Shown one piece after another: positions 24,324 to 36,347 of a DNA stretch of 64,000 nt. A program made the position numbers and the translations under genes. Position 1 is the first letter of the stretch. Each line of letters opens with the position of its first letter. Origin of the DNA: Impatiens glandulifera. Its lineage: Eukaryota; Streptophyta; Magnoliopsida; Ericales; Balsaminaceae. The stretch is taken from contig NC_061866.1 of NCBI RefSeq assembly GCF_907164915.1, positions 42,224,320 through 42,288,319 of the forward strand, read 5' to 3'. The notes beneath the pieces are model-generated. The model was not told where the DNA came from, ran no database searches, and was given only the letters and a program-made list of their open reading frames with translations.

Positions 24324-25168
24324 CTCCTCCGAGTCGGTGTCTCTGTCTTTATGTGTTATAGCAGCCATAGAATATTTGCCCCTTTTCTTAGGACAATTAT
24401 TCTTCCAATGACCAGGTTCTTTATAGTAATTACAGATGTCTTTAGCACTAGAGCCCTTAACTTTGTATTTTTGATCCTTCTTCTTTCCAGACCCTTTGTA
24501 GTTGACTGTGCTTTGCTGACAATTAACCCAGATGTTTGACTATCTACAATTTCACTACTCGCCTTATGACACAGCTCTCTAGTATGAAGTGCTGACCGAA
24601 CTTCCTCTAGAGTCATAGTGTCTTTACCCACAATGAACGATTGAACAAAATTTTCAAACGAGTTGGGTAAATATACCAACAGAATTAATGCAACATCTTC
24701 ATCTTCAATCTTAACATCTATATTTCTCAATTCAAGTAATATAGTGTTTAACTTATCAAGATGTTCACGAAGAGACTTATCTTCAAGCATACGAAGACTA
24801 AATAGACGTTGCTTTAATAACAACTTGTTAGTTAGTGACTTTGTCATGTACAAAACCTTTAACTTCGACCACATACCGATTGCGATATCTTCATCTGATA
24901 TCTTAGTAATCACTTTACCATCCAGACAGAGTAAAATTGTTGAGTGTGCATTATCTTTCAAGACCTCAACTTCAGTAGTGATTTTACCAGAGGTAGACTC
25001 CTTTCCAGGACCTGCAACTATCTTCGACTTTTCCTTCGACAATTGTGCCCAGACGCCTTGTTGTTTAAGCAAGACTCGCATTTTGATCTGCCATAGACCA
25101 AAACTGTTTCGCCATGTGAATTTTTCAATTTTTAGATTCATTGAAGACATTTTCTCGCCAGAAAACAA
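24324..25168 (-). pseudogene. Ty1/Copia gag (UBN2-type) fragment with broken zinc knuckle
   Basis: The minus-strand frame starts at 25168 (or MSSMNLKIEKF at 25150) and reads LWQIKMRVLLKQQGVW, then LLLKQRLFSLRMLEDKSL and ALHTRELCHKA, a gag polyprotein of Copia type. After a frameshift the zinc knuckle reads CNYYKEPGHWKNNC; the second cysteine of CCHC is tyrosine. The frame then runs to DTDSEE at the hAT junction and resumes as EDIALVANAS at 22925, which confirms that the hAT element sits between gag and protease. Confidence 0.85.
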
Positions 25169-25196
25169 ATAATGATAAACTGATCGGATCTAACCC

Positions 25197-25208
25197 GCTC
25201 TGATACCA
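25197..25208 (-). other. Primer-binding site of the inner Copia element
   Basis: TGGTATCAGAGC on the minus strand, the classic site complementary to initiator-methionine tRNA, two bases after an LTR end (...CACAACA). Confidence 0.85.
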
Positions 25209-25210
25209 AT

Positions 25211-25440
25211 TGTTGTGCGGAATAAAAGAAAGTGATGAATAATAAAGTATGGAAAAACAGATGAAAATAGATTTCTTATTGTCAAAGATAAAAAGATTAT
25301 AGCAAAAGGAAAAAGACTGCAACTATAAAATTCAGAAAACAAGAAAACGTAAATATTAATTTAATTAAGCATAACTGTAGAATAAATGTGATGTAACGAA
25401 ATTCATATAAACCACGGACAATCAATAGTTGATATTAATT
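25211..25440 (-). mobile_element. 5' LTR of the inner Copia element (outer limit uncertain)
   Basis: AT-rich sequence ending in CA next to the primer-binding site. The far end could not be fixed because no second LTR copy is present to compare. Confidence 0.45.
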
Positions 25441-25441
25441 C

Positions 25442-25653
25442 CTATACTAAAGGCAGGTCGTTACACAAACAATCATAGTTATCTTTAGTCACCATGGTAT
25501 GTAACTGTTTTTCGATGGACCCGACTTTATTCTCCATCCACTTGCATACTTTTGTTAACGAATGGTTCATAGATTCTACATATACACGTAGGGAATCGTT
25601 ATCCGATTGATGTCTCGTTTCGACCATCGTGAGGATCGACGACCCTAATACCA
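25442..25653 (-). pseudogene. Start of a second LTR retroelement: primer site and gag N-terminus
   Basis: A degraded primer site, TGGTATTAGGGT (25642-25653, minus strand), is followed by a leader and a frame opening MVETRHQSDNDSL and continuing with SLTKVCKWMENKVGSIEKQ (coiled-coil-like). This opening is common in gag proteins of plant LTR retroelements. It is cut off by the inner Copia LTR. Confidence 0.55.
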
Positions 25654-25655
25654 CT

Positions 25656-26036
25656 TGATACGTTTTTCAAAAATTTGAAAAGAGAAAACTATCTCGTGGG
25701 AGCGATGAAGGTCAAGAAAGGTTAGAGAATATGAGAAAGCAAGATTGAGTAGTTGCTCTCTCATAAAAAAAAATGCTTGGTAATCATGCATGGAGAATGA
25801 CTCAGTATAAATTCTCATAATATTCTGTTACGGTTACAACCATCTTCCATGACCTAATAGAATATATGGCCATAATTAAAAAAAGAAATAAGTTCAGGGA
25901 CGGAAACAAAATGAAATAAAAAATTAAAAAGGAAATAAAAGAAAAGGAAAAACAAAGAGTTTCTTCATCTAGTTATTTTGGTGCCTCCACGTGTTTGCTA
26001 CCCATTCGACCTTTATTTTAGTTAGCTTCCTTAACA
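25656..26036 (-). mobile_element. 5' LTR of the outer retroelement (about 381 bp)
   Basis: Bounded by TG and CA (minus-strand start TGTTAAGGAAGC, end ACGTATCA), with a degraded primer-binding site just inside. Its outer half matches the partial LTR at 21823-22007. Confidence 0.6.
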
Positions 26037-26039
26037 GAC

Positions 26040-28490
26040 TACATGTCATAATTTTGTAGTAAACAAATGTGAAATTTGGCTTAATTGGTGAAAATTTTAT
26101 AGTGATATAACTTTACTCTTTCAAACTTCTAAAAATAAAAATATGGATGCAAATGTGTTAATATATGATCCAATTTCTATTTTAAGCTCGAATTTGTATT
26201 ATTTTTATTAAATAAAGTTTGAATTTTGAATGGTGGTATATGAGGCTTCAACCTATAAAAAAAATATTTTAAGGCTTTTTTCAAATGGACAAAATATGTG
26301 ATCTTATTTTAATGTATCATTTTTGATTATCTAATTAAATTGTCACGTTTTAAAATAAAATTATATTTAAAGACGTTTTGAACGTATTTTATAAAATTGA
26401 GTATTATTTTTGTATTATTTTCGAGATTTACACATTATAATTTGTTAATTTTGGTTTGAGTGACTAAAAAAAGTGTAATCTAAAATAAGATTTGAGAAAT
26501 TTTGAATAGAGATATATAGATTTCTTATTTATTTTTCAAATAACTTCATAACGACATAACATTGTGCACGGTCTACCAATTTGAACATATTTGAGTTTTA
26601 AATTGAGTATTTTTTCGAGATATACATATTCAAATTTGTCGAATATGGTTTAAATGACATAAAGAAATGTGTAATGTGTGAAAATATATTGAAAAATCGA
26701 AAAATAGAGAATTGATATTTTATTTATTCAGATTTAGTAAAATAATTAAGAAAATAAAACTTTTATTCGTTTATGAAAAAAAAACTTAAATTATTAAAAT
26801 TATGATAGTTAGAACTCATATAGCACCATTCAAATTCGAGCCTATTTTATAGAACGATGTCAGTTCTAGTCCCAAATAGCAATTGTTTCTCCACTTTCTT
26901 AAAATTATTTTGTTTGTAATGAAGTTTTTTTATATTCAATTTTACCCCATATATATATATATATATATTTATATTGTGTGTATTAATTTCAAACAAATAT
27001 TTGGACGTTAAATAGAACCTAATGGGAAAGAAAACTAACTTTAGAATAATAAAATAAGAGTAGTGGTAAGAGAAAAGAATAAAAGATGAAGTGACGTAAG
27101 AAAAAGTAGAAAGTGAAGATAATTTTTTTTTATTAATCAGTGTCACGTCATTCTCTCCTATTTTCTCTTCTAAACTTCTTTTCCTTGTCATTTTTCATAA
27201 AAAAAAAAAAAATTGTTTCAATCTTTTGACAGTGATAATTCTATGTATTTTTATATTTATTTAAAATTTTATTTTTTATAAATAAAATTATCACAACTAA
27301 TTATGATAATTTGAGTGAAAAAGAGTAAGTAAGATTGTCAAATATAATTATTTTTAAATGAATTTAATATATATATATATATATATATATAATTTCACTA
27401 GTAAAAAACAATTATTAGACTATGAATGATTTATTTATAATTTTGGAAGTGATTATTATTAAGCAATTTTTTATACTAAATTTAAGTTTTTAAATCTATT
27501 TGAAATGCTTCAATTAATCTTTGTCTAAAATAATGTTACATATAAGGGTGTGAAAATTTGTTTGAAACCTTTAATACTTTTCTTAATAAAGAAAAACGTG
27601 CTAAAATAATTAATTATCTATACTCAATCACTTCTTTCTCATTAATATATTGATGTCATAACCAGCCAGCTGCTCTTTTAGAAAATTATTAAATAAATGT
27701 GTAATCGTGTAGTACAATTCAATGCATTTTAAATTATTATTATAAAATAATATTAATATATGCTTAGTTTAATTTGAAAAACAGAAATAACAATAAATAA
27801 TACTCAATGCATTTTGGTTGCTGAATTTTGTTGAGATTGTAATTAAATTTAATGGAATTTTGTCAATTTAATTGGCTATACAAATTCTTAAGCAATACAT
27901 TACATTATTTGAATTTGAATTTTCATTTGAAATGTCTGGTACTTTGAATTCAAAATGGTTACTGATTTTTTATTTAGTTTACTAGCACTCTGAAATTCTA
28001 ATTCAAATAAAGTCAAATTTGATTATTGAAAATCTTGAGTTGCCATATTTGATTTTATTATTTTCGTTATTAATAATACATAAAACAAATCAGTATTCAA
28101 AATGATCAACAGAAGAAAAAAAACCAACTTAAAAAAAAAATAATTCTCCATTTAGTCTAAATAAATTACAAACATATCCTAATAATTAAAAACGCTGAGA
28201 AGCAATTGATTATTTTCTTCTTTGATTGTTCATTTGAATATTCTGAAACAATAATATATATTTTCTTGGATTAGTTTAGAGGAATAATCAACATAATTTG
28301 TAAGAAGATATGAACCAAAATAAATATATTTTGTACACTTTTTTACAAAATAGATATTTATTTTTTAATCTATTTTGTATCACAAAACCAGAAATAAATA
28401 TTATAAATTTGTGTATTAACTTTAATTTTAAAATTATTTATAAATACACCTAAAGAAAAACAAGACTCGCTATGGGTTAAATGGGTTCAT
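26040..28490. other. AT-rich, gene-free stretch
   Basis: Low-complexity DNA with short (TA)n tracts at about 26950 and 27366. I found no coding region or clear element. Confidence 0.6.
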
Positions 28491-28495
28491 TCGAG

Positions 28496-28728
28496 ATTCA
28501 TCAGAAAGGAAATTAACGTCGGAGTTCGCTTATGAAATTATGCAGCGAGGTTATTCAATTGTCACTAGACTTAGAATAAAGGCCAGAGCTATTATTACAA
28601 CAACTGCCGATGCGATCACACCAAGAAAGACTAGAGAAATAAAGCTTATCGGCAAATGCACCTATATTGGCAACTAATCACGATCGGTGTTTTCCTCCTC
28701 GGAGTTTCATCGCCTTTAGTAGCTGTTT
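28496..28728. other. Less AT-rich segment, unassigned
   Basis: Base composition is clearly richer in G/C than the surroundings. An open stretch reads EIMQRGYSIVTRLRIKAR on the plus strand, but I do not recognise it. It directly precedes a LINE fragment and may belong to another retroelement. Confidence 0.35.
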
Positions 28729-28729
28729 A

Positions 28730-29530
28730 ATATGATTTTTTGGGAACGTACAATTTTAAGATAGAAATGGCATGGACCCTTAAAAAAATTCTGAAGCTCA
28801 AAGATAGTGCTGGTAAGATGATCAAACTTCAGATTGGAAATGAGAACAAAACTATGTTTTGGCATGATCCCTAGTTCGAGGATCACCCTATTATTCATAA
28901 TAGTGTCAACTAGATACTGTCCAACAAGTTAAAAACGGGAAATGATCGAAATAACTTTCTGAGGGGAATTTCAGAAGGTTCAAAGATCCTCAATACTCTG
29001 TCTTCTTGTCATTTTAAAAATTGTAAATATTCTCGAGTTTGGAGTGTTGAAAATGAAAGCGGGTTTGACTCGGGATCAGCATGGAATATTGTTTGCGATA
29101 AAAGGGAGGTGGTTCCATGGTCCCATTTAATATGGTCCACGAAAATTATTCCTAGACATCAATTCATTTTGAGGTTGGCGTTCCGTGAAAGACTTAACAT
29201 GCACAATTGAATTAAGAAGTATATGAATATCTCGGATCTCAACTGCCTTCTTTGTATGGAAAATGAGGAGACCATTGATCATCTCTTTGGAAACTGTCCA
29301 TTTGCTTCATTGCTTTGGGGTAAGTTCTTCACATTAATGAGTCTCCTTAGCTTCCCAAAAGAATTGACTGATACGAAGGAAATGACAATCATCAAGACAA
29401 AGAGTAATGACTTTAGTTCAAATGTCTTCAAGTGTTTATTCGCAAACACTGTTTATCATATTTGGATGAAGGGGAACGCAAGAGTATTTTCAAGGATTCG
29501 AAATGATGTGAAGTTTATTTGATAAAAACT
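28730..29530 (+). pseudogene. LINE retrotransposon 3' end (zf-RVT domain), broken
   Basis: Plus strand: KMIKLQIGNENKTMFWHDP, then VWSVENESGFDSGSAWNIV, then WSTKIIPRHQFILRLAFRERL, then CLLCMENEETIDHLFGNCPF and the tail MKGNARVF. This is the C-terminal zinc-binding region of a plant LINE reverse transcriptase. Stops occur after HDP and at 29208. The last part is open from 29223 to 29522. The 3' flank ends in an A-rich stretch near 29815. Confidence 0.8.
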
Positions 29531-29929
29531 CACTCATTCGAACGTGAAGGCGAATTCTAACTTGTGAAAGAAATTGGTTGATTTGTCAAAGATGCAACAT
29601 TACATATGAGAAAGTCACCCTACTTCTTTTTTAATACGCTCTAAGCTTCGTTATTTGCGTCCTTCACTTTTGTTCTCATTCAGGTTGTTCTTTATGTTTT
29701 CATCTTGTTAGTTCATTCATTTTTTTGTAAAGGCTTGTTCTGCTTGAATCTTGAACTCTTGTAATCCTTTACCTTTTTCGGATCTTTTTATTTAAAGACA
29801 TTATGTCATTTTCTAAAAAATATATGTTTTTAAACGGGCATATAAAATAAGTCAAATGACCATCCATTATGAATTTATGATCACGTTCAATTCAAATAAA
29901 AAATGTTAAATCAATCTTTTTATTAAGAA

Positions 29930-30190
29930 TATTTGAGTTAGGTAATGGGTTAGGTGAACACAAATTAACACGATATTGGTACATAACAACTCTCATTTGG
30001 GTCGTGGTTTAAACACGACACAATTAAATACGAGGCGATACAATCACGAATTATACGATAATGATACGATCACGGGTCGACACGACAAAAACACTGACAC
30101 ACCATGAGCATAAACACGACACGAGTACGAATCTACATACGAAACAACATGAACACAACTAGTCATATGACTTGAACATAACATATGTCA
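29930..30190. repeat. CACGACACG-rich terminus of a dispersed repeat family
   Basis: TTAGGTAATGGGTTAGG, then AACACAAATTAACACGATAT, then many CACGAC/ACACGA motifs. The same terminus is seen inverted at 39130-39330 and at the right end of the element at 55640-57545. Confidence 0.65.
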
Positions 30191-30199
30191 ACTATAAAT

Positions 30200-30640
30200 T
30201 AATTAATTTTCTATCCACCTTTGTAAGCACTAAAAATCGACACTCCAATTTATAATATTAAAATAATTATTTTGAATTATTTTTAAATAAATAAGATCAG
30301 TATAACTAACCTCATAGCCAAAAATCAATTTAAAACAAATAATTATGATTAATTATTGTGCTAATTGATCAAATAAATTAAAAGATAAGACCAAAATAAA
30401 AATAAAATTATTTGGGATAAATGTTGTACCCATATTATCTCAAAATAATTTAGAATGAGTTGTTGTATCAATTTCATTTAAAAGAATTATTTATTTAAAT
30501 CCTAAAAAAAATGGTAAAATATTTGCCATTTTTATTATAATATTTTGTGTATTTAAAAAAATCAAAATTAAAGTCAAAAGGGTGAAAGAAAAATCAATTT
30601 CATATAAATCTTTAAGGTTTTACAATAAAAATAAATTTGA
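30200..30640. other. AT-rich stretch, no gene seen
   Basis: No feature recognised. Confidence 0.5.
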
Positions 30641-31970
30641 GATCCGGTGTGACCGAAATCATAAAAATTGGTTGCAACAGGAACCGCGTTCATCGGATGG
30701 ACACTAGAATTGCATCCAACACCCTAGAACACTCCGCGTAGTCTGTTATAGTCGAGAAGAAGCGTGTGCGAGGCACCGAATCAGCTAACCGAGTGTTAGC
30801 CTCGTTAGCCTAGACACTAACGGAATTCCCGGTCGCTAACAGACCGTAGACGGAACGCCAAGACGCGCATGAAACAACGTCGTTTCATGCGCCACTATCC
30901 TCTTCAACGCGATCGCCGGAGAGATAAGGATGAACTGTCGTCTTTGATTTTTGTAACTTGGAATTCCTCCGTTAGTCCACCATTTCGGCTCATTTAAAGC
31001 CTAAAATAATCACTCTATGATGGTGATCATTTCTACCTATCAAAATATGAATGAATTATCCTTATTCCAACGACTTCAACCAAGAACAGCCAAAAGTTAT
31101 TAATGACTTTTGACCTATTTAGGCCACTAGAAGTCTCCGACCGACTTAGGAAGGTTATAAATATCTTTCCTAAGTAATTTCGAAGCTAAGGAACTAACTC
31201 GTATCCTTTAAATCGAAGAAAATTAAAAATCCGCCATTAAAGCTTGAAGCTTTTGGATTTTTCGAATTTTCTATTTGAGGCCTAAAAGCTTGGATCGAAG
31301 CATCCAGAAAGCTTCCATAAGGATCAAGGAGTGTTCTCCAATCCTTGGTAAGGTTAATCACCCTGTAATTCATATTTACAGTTTGAATTTAAAATTTTTA
31401 TATTTCAAATTGTATAAGCTTGTATGTTTGATGTTTATAGTGTTTTATGGTTGAAAATTCATCCCTAGATGATTTATAAACAATCTAAATATGATAGAAC
31501 CGATCAATCAATCTAAATAACAAAAATCCAAATTTGAATTTAAAAAAAAACGGGTTTGTTGTTCTTGGGTTAATTCTGTTTAATTACATCATACAAAGAT
31601 TCTGAATATGATTGTAATGATGTTGGGAAACTGTTTGGATCATGTTTAATCAAAATCAAAATTTTCAAAATAAATTAGAATTTTTGAGTTCTTGAATTGG
31701 TCAAAACGAACTGTAGTGTTCTTATTTTGGTACCAATCAATATAAATGTAGTATAAGAAAGCTATTAGATAGCTCCTTACACTTCAAAACAACTTTAAAA
31801 TCAAAAACTCGATTTTTTTTATCACAAACTGTTTTGAACAAATTGATCATTATCTAGGTCAATTGATACCCTTGAGATGATAATCAACATGTTCCTAGGA
31901 GATTTGTGAAGCTATCCAAACTCTTAGATCAAATAATTGGAGCTAAAAAAAAGAATTTAAAAACCTACAC
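30640..31970 (+). other. GC-richer retroelement-like segment with a TATA box
   Basis: Markedly richer in G/C and CpG (30660-30930) than its surroundings, followed by TTATAAATATC at 31156-31166 and an AT-rich leader. The layout looks like the promoter half of an LTR, but no matching LTR, primer site or coding region is present. The identity is inference. Confidence 0.35.
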
Positions 31971-31979
31971 TTTGGCATT

Positions 31980-32560
31980 CTTGAGGACCGAGGCTTGTTA
32001 TCCTAGAAACGAGAGGTCCGACTGTGGATCCTCGGTCCGGACTTTACCCTAGGACCGAGAAAATCGACCTAGGATGAAGAGGTCCGACCGATGTTCTTGA
32101 GCTATGACCAAAAAATCCGACCGAGAATTCTCACCTAGGACCGAGAGGTTTGACCTAGGACCGTGAGGTCCAACCTTGGGACCGAGAATCCCAATCCTTG
32201 GGACCGAGAGGTCTAACCTTGGGACTGAGAGCTCCCGAGCCCAAGAAAAAGGGACATAGTCCCGAGCTAACCCAAGACCGAGAGGTTTATACACCTCAAC
32301 CGAAAGTCTTAGCCTCGAGCTAACCCAGGACCGAGAGTTTTATACACCTCGACCGAAAAACTTAGCCCTAGACTAACCTAGGACTAATAGGTTTTTACAC
32401 CTAGACCGGTAAGATCAACCCAAGACCGATAGTCCTTAGCACATCGACTAAGGGACTTCGACACTTAGATCAAAGATCCCGAACCTCGACCTAGAACGAG
32501 AGTCTTTTGACATCGACCGATAAAAACGAACCATGAGTTTAGGACTCCGGTCCTAAGGCT
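31980..32560. repeat. Degenerate tandem repeats of GGACCGAGAGGTCCGACC type
   Basis: About fifteen variants of the phrase (T)AGGACCGAGAGGT(C/T)CGACC lie head to tail at irregular spacing of 20-45 bp. The 3' half shifts to CTTAGCC...GACCGA(T/A)A phrases. An open minus-strand frame (32049-32294) arises only because the repeat lacks stops there. Confidence 0.7.
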
Positions 32561-32569
32561 TGTTTGATT

Positions 32570-33327
32570 CCCCTTTTCAAAATCCAAAATTATTTTTATA
32601 ATTTTTGGACCCCAAATCATTTTCTAAAATCCTAAAAAATTAGAAAATGCATTTTAAATATTATTTGGGATATTTCCACAAAAAAATATTTCAACAAATG
32701 TTTGTTTGGTGTTTATTTCTAACCCATAATGACTTTAAAAATGATTATATTCTTTAGGTACTTTTTCCTTAGTTATCATCCGCAATAGATACCAACATTT
32801 AAATAATGATGTTTCAATACTTTAAATAATGCTAAGCCTAGAAGCATTACTAGGACCGAAAGAATAAACAGTTAAAACTTAAATGTTATACAACTGATTT
32901 TCAAAAGTTAACTTTATAAGTAAAGACCATTTTTTAATGAGTATCACCAAATTTCGAACCAAACGAAACTGTAGTACAAAATACGTTTGCACATGTACAC
33001 CTTTTTATTTACTTTTCTAAAATCAATTCGCAACTCTGTTTTAAAATAAATATTTTTTTAAATTAATTATGTTTAATTAATTTAAACGGAATGATTTTCT
33101 AAAAATTGTGATTTGATTATCATAAATTCCCTAATTATTTAAAATTAAATCTCGAAATTAATTATTTTTAATTAGTTTCAAAAAATTGTCAAGAATCAAT
33201 AACATCTTTTAAAATTAATGTTTTATTTTAAAAGAAAATTTATGACACTTAAGCCGATTAAGCCGATGTTGAATTTCTCTAACCTCAAACTTTTCACCTA
33301 ACCCCGATAGAAAAATATTTTTTTATT

Positions 33328-33358
<31 letters not shown>

Positions 33359-33370
33359 TTTTTTTAGATT
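32570..33370. other. AT-rich stretch with a (TTTA)n tract
   Basis: A (TTTA)n run at about 33323-33361. Nothing else recognised. Confidence 0.5.
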
Positions 33371-33379
33371 ACAACTTTT

Positions 33380-34090
33380 CACAAACTACTCACATCACTA
33401 TTTTCAATCTAACAAACTTTCTCTAAATTTATTAAAATCTCTTTAATTATTAAATTGTTTAATTTTATAAATATAATATATATAATTAAAATTAAACATG
33501 TATATATACAAATTAAAATAAATTAAATTATATAAACATAAAAAACAAATTGAGTCTCCTAATTATTTTATCCTTTATTTGACATTACTTTTATTAATAT
33601 AATTATTTATTTTTAATTATTTAGTTTTAATATATAAATTAAAATGAATACTAGTAATTTTATTCATAATATTAATTTTTAAAATTTTAAATTATAATTT
33701 CAATTATTATTAACATATTAAATAATAAATATATGATAATAATTTAACTTTGATAATATAGTTATATATTTATAATTATAATAAATAATATTAAATTTAT
33801 TTAAATTTCAATTAATACTAAATTGATAAATAAATGTTTTTTCAAAATTGTAAAAAAAAAAGTACACCACATTTAACATATTAAACTAACTTAAAATATT
33901 TTATATTTTATAAAAATTCTATTAATAATTGTTAATATCAATTTAATTTAGACTATATATAAATAAATAATCTTGACAATTATTAAATAATAACATTTAA
34001 TAATATAAAATTTTATATATAAGTTTAAATATAAAATCCTATTTAACAACTAAAATTTAATTTAACTAAAATTATTTTAATATATATATT
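33380..34090. repeat. Left arm of a long imperfect inverted repeat
   Basis: Its reverse complement aligns with about 38340-39060. Clear blocks are TTTTAGTTGTTAAATAGGAT and GGAGACTCA. The arms enclose about 4.2 kb that includes an inverted LTR pair and a viral fragment. Confidence 0.7.
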
Positions 34091-34389
34091 AAAAATAATG
34101 TTATATTTGAATAATAACAAAATAAAACTAGCTATTTTCTCTTGCTATTTAAAATAATTATTTTGAATTAATCTAATCCACTGTTGACTGAATCATTCCA
34201 AAATATCCAACAAATTTCATTAAAATGACTTTTTCTACTTATTAACTAAATTATCTCAATGTAACTAATTTTTCTTTATTCTCTTTGTTTATAAATAATA
34301 GCTCAAATTGTTTTTTCATATATTTTTTAATAGTTTGATATTCTCTCACACTCTTTTAATAATATATTTATTCTAATCATATCTAATGT

Positions 34390-34680
34390 AAAATTCTGGA
34401 GATTCTGTATTTTCAGGTTTGGTGGTGCCTATTGAAAATTTTGTTGCCGACATCCATTGACATGGATAGTTTACAAGACATGTAACTATTAAGGTATGGA
34501 ATTATTTTAATTTTATTTCAACTGATTTAGAAGAAAATTTTGAATGATTAATATACAAAACAATTATTGAAGTAAATAAACATGTTTTAGATATGATTCA
34601 TATGAATGAAACTGAGTTATTATTATATACAATAAAATTATTTAAATATGATAATTCACAAAACTTATAGTAATAATGAA
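34390..34680. repeat. Direct repeat, copy 1 (uninterrupted)
   Basis: Contains CCATTGACATGGAT, GATTTAGAAGAAAAT and ATATGAATGAAACTGAG in that order. The same order recurs at 34815-35023 and 36343-36600, where the second copy is split by the inverted-LTR element. It therefore serves as a paralogous empty site. Confidence 0.7.
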
Positions 34681-35023
34681 AATCTTCCAGCTATAAAAAA
34701 TGTCTTTCTGATGTGATAATATATATAGAAGGACTCAGATTGAACCTAATTTTTGTGACATTCTCTCACACATTTTTAATAATATATTATTAGTTTTAAT
34801 AACATATCTAATGGAAAATTTTGGAGTTTTTATATGTTTAGGTTCAAAACTTTTGTGCCTATTAAAATATGTGTTCCCAACACCTAACCATTCATGCATC
34901 TGTTCCAAATCTGAATCATTCTTCCATTGACATGGATTGTGAATCTGTTCCTAATCACCTAATTAGTTCTAAAAGACAGAAAAATTATTTTAATTTTTTT
35001 ATTTAAATTGATTTAGAAGAAAA

Positions 35024-36342
35024 TGTTATATTTATTGGACTAATAAATATAAATAATGTGCTTGGGCTATTTTTATTCGGAAATCAATAAAAATAAAATT
35101 ATCATTAAGTATTTATTATTTTTTATTAAATAAGTCACATAATTAATATAATTAATAGTGTAGAACATGTGTAGAACATGTGTAGAACATGTGTAGAACA
35201 TGTGTAGAACATGTGTAGAACATGTGTAGAAATCGTCAATTTATTTATTATTTATGATGGTTAAATAATAAATAAATAAAAAAATATAATATAAAAGGGT
35301 TGTGGTTCCTCGCGAGTTTTCATTTTTTCATTAACCATTAACCTCCATCGTAAAAGAGAAGAAGAGAAAAAAAAGCAAATTCAAACTCAAAGATCTTCAT
35401 CATGAATTCAGGTAAGCTTCCGCATGTTTAATCAACTTATGGACATAAAAGAAATTTATGTATTAGGATTGTGATTTGCATGTTAGATATTATCGATTTA
35501 TAAGATTATAGATTAAAGCCTAAAGTAAATCTAATATGTATTTGTTTAGGATCATGAATTTAGGACTAAAGAAAATTCCTACAATTCTTATAATTGGTAT
35601 CAGAACCAATCTCTATGTTAGTTTGTTGATATTAAGATTTTTTTTTATGATATCATAATTAAATCATGAATTCAGATATCGTTAAGATGATCATTTGAAG
35701 AAGTAAGATGATCATTTAATAAATAATTAATTAAAGATAACCTATAATTAATAATTAAGGATATATGTATTATTAAATATATGTATTTAAAGAAAACTGT
35801 AACCGAGAATTGTAGGAATTTTCTTTAGTACTAAATTAATGATTCTAAACAAATACATATTAGATTTCCTTTCAGGCTTTAATCTATAATCTTATAGATC
35901 GATAATATCTAACATGCATGAATCACAGTTCTAATACATAAATTTCTCTATGTCCATAAGTTGATTAAACAAACGGAAGCGTACCTGAATTCATGATTAA
36001 GATCTTTGAGTTTGGGTTTGCTCTTCCGATTCTCCAAGCGATTTTTTTCCATTCTTCTCTCTTACGATGGAGGTTAATGAAAAAAATGAAAACTCGCGAC
36101 TTGTGAATCGGGGAACCACAACCCTTTTATATTATATTTCTTTTATTTATTTATTATTTAACTATCATAAATAATAAATAAATTAACGATTTCTACACGG
36201 TTCCGTACTATTAATTATATTAATTATGTGACTTATTCAATAAAAAATAATAAATACTTAATGATCACTTTATTTTTATTGAATTCCGAATAAAAATAGT
36301 CCAAACACATTATTTATATTTATTAATTCAATAAATCTAACA
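35024..36342. mobile_element. LTR element with two LTRs in opposite orientation
   Basis: LTR 1 (35024-35583, plus) starts TGTTATATTTATTGG and ends ATTCCTACA. LTR 2 (35811-36342) is the same sequence on the minus strand, starting TGTTAGATTTATTG at 36342 and ending ATTCCTACA at 35811. Between them are 227 bp with a primer-site-like TGGTATCAGAACC (35594-35606) next to LTR 1. The whole is flanked by GAAAA on both sides (35019-35023 and 36343-36347), a perfect 5-bp target duplication. No gag or pol. Copia-type by LTR start and primer site (inference). Confidence 0.85.
35158..35230. repeat. 11-bp minisatellite (GTGTAGAACAT)6 inside LTR 1
   Basis: Six perfect copies and a partial seventh. The partner LTR has a single GTGTAGAAATCG at the matching position, so the expansion happened in LTR 1 alone. 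Confidence 0.95.
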
Positions 36343-36347
36343 GAAAA

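Noticed and set aside
26847..27191. 114-codon minus-strand open frame
   Set aside because: Ile/Tyr/Phe-rich low-complexity translation of AT-rich DNA.
32049..32294. 81-codon minus-strand open frame rich in LSVPR/GP repeats
   Set aside because: It is a product of the degenerate ACCGAG repeats, not a gene.
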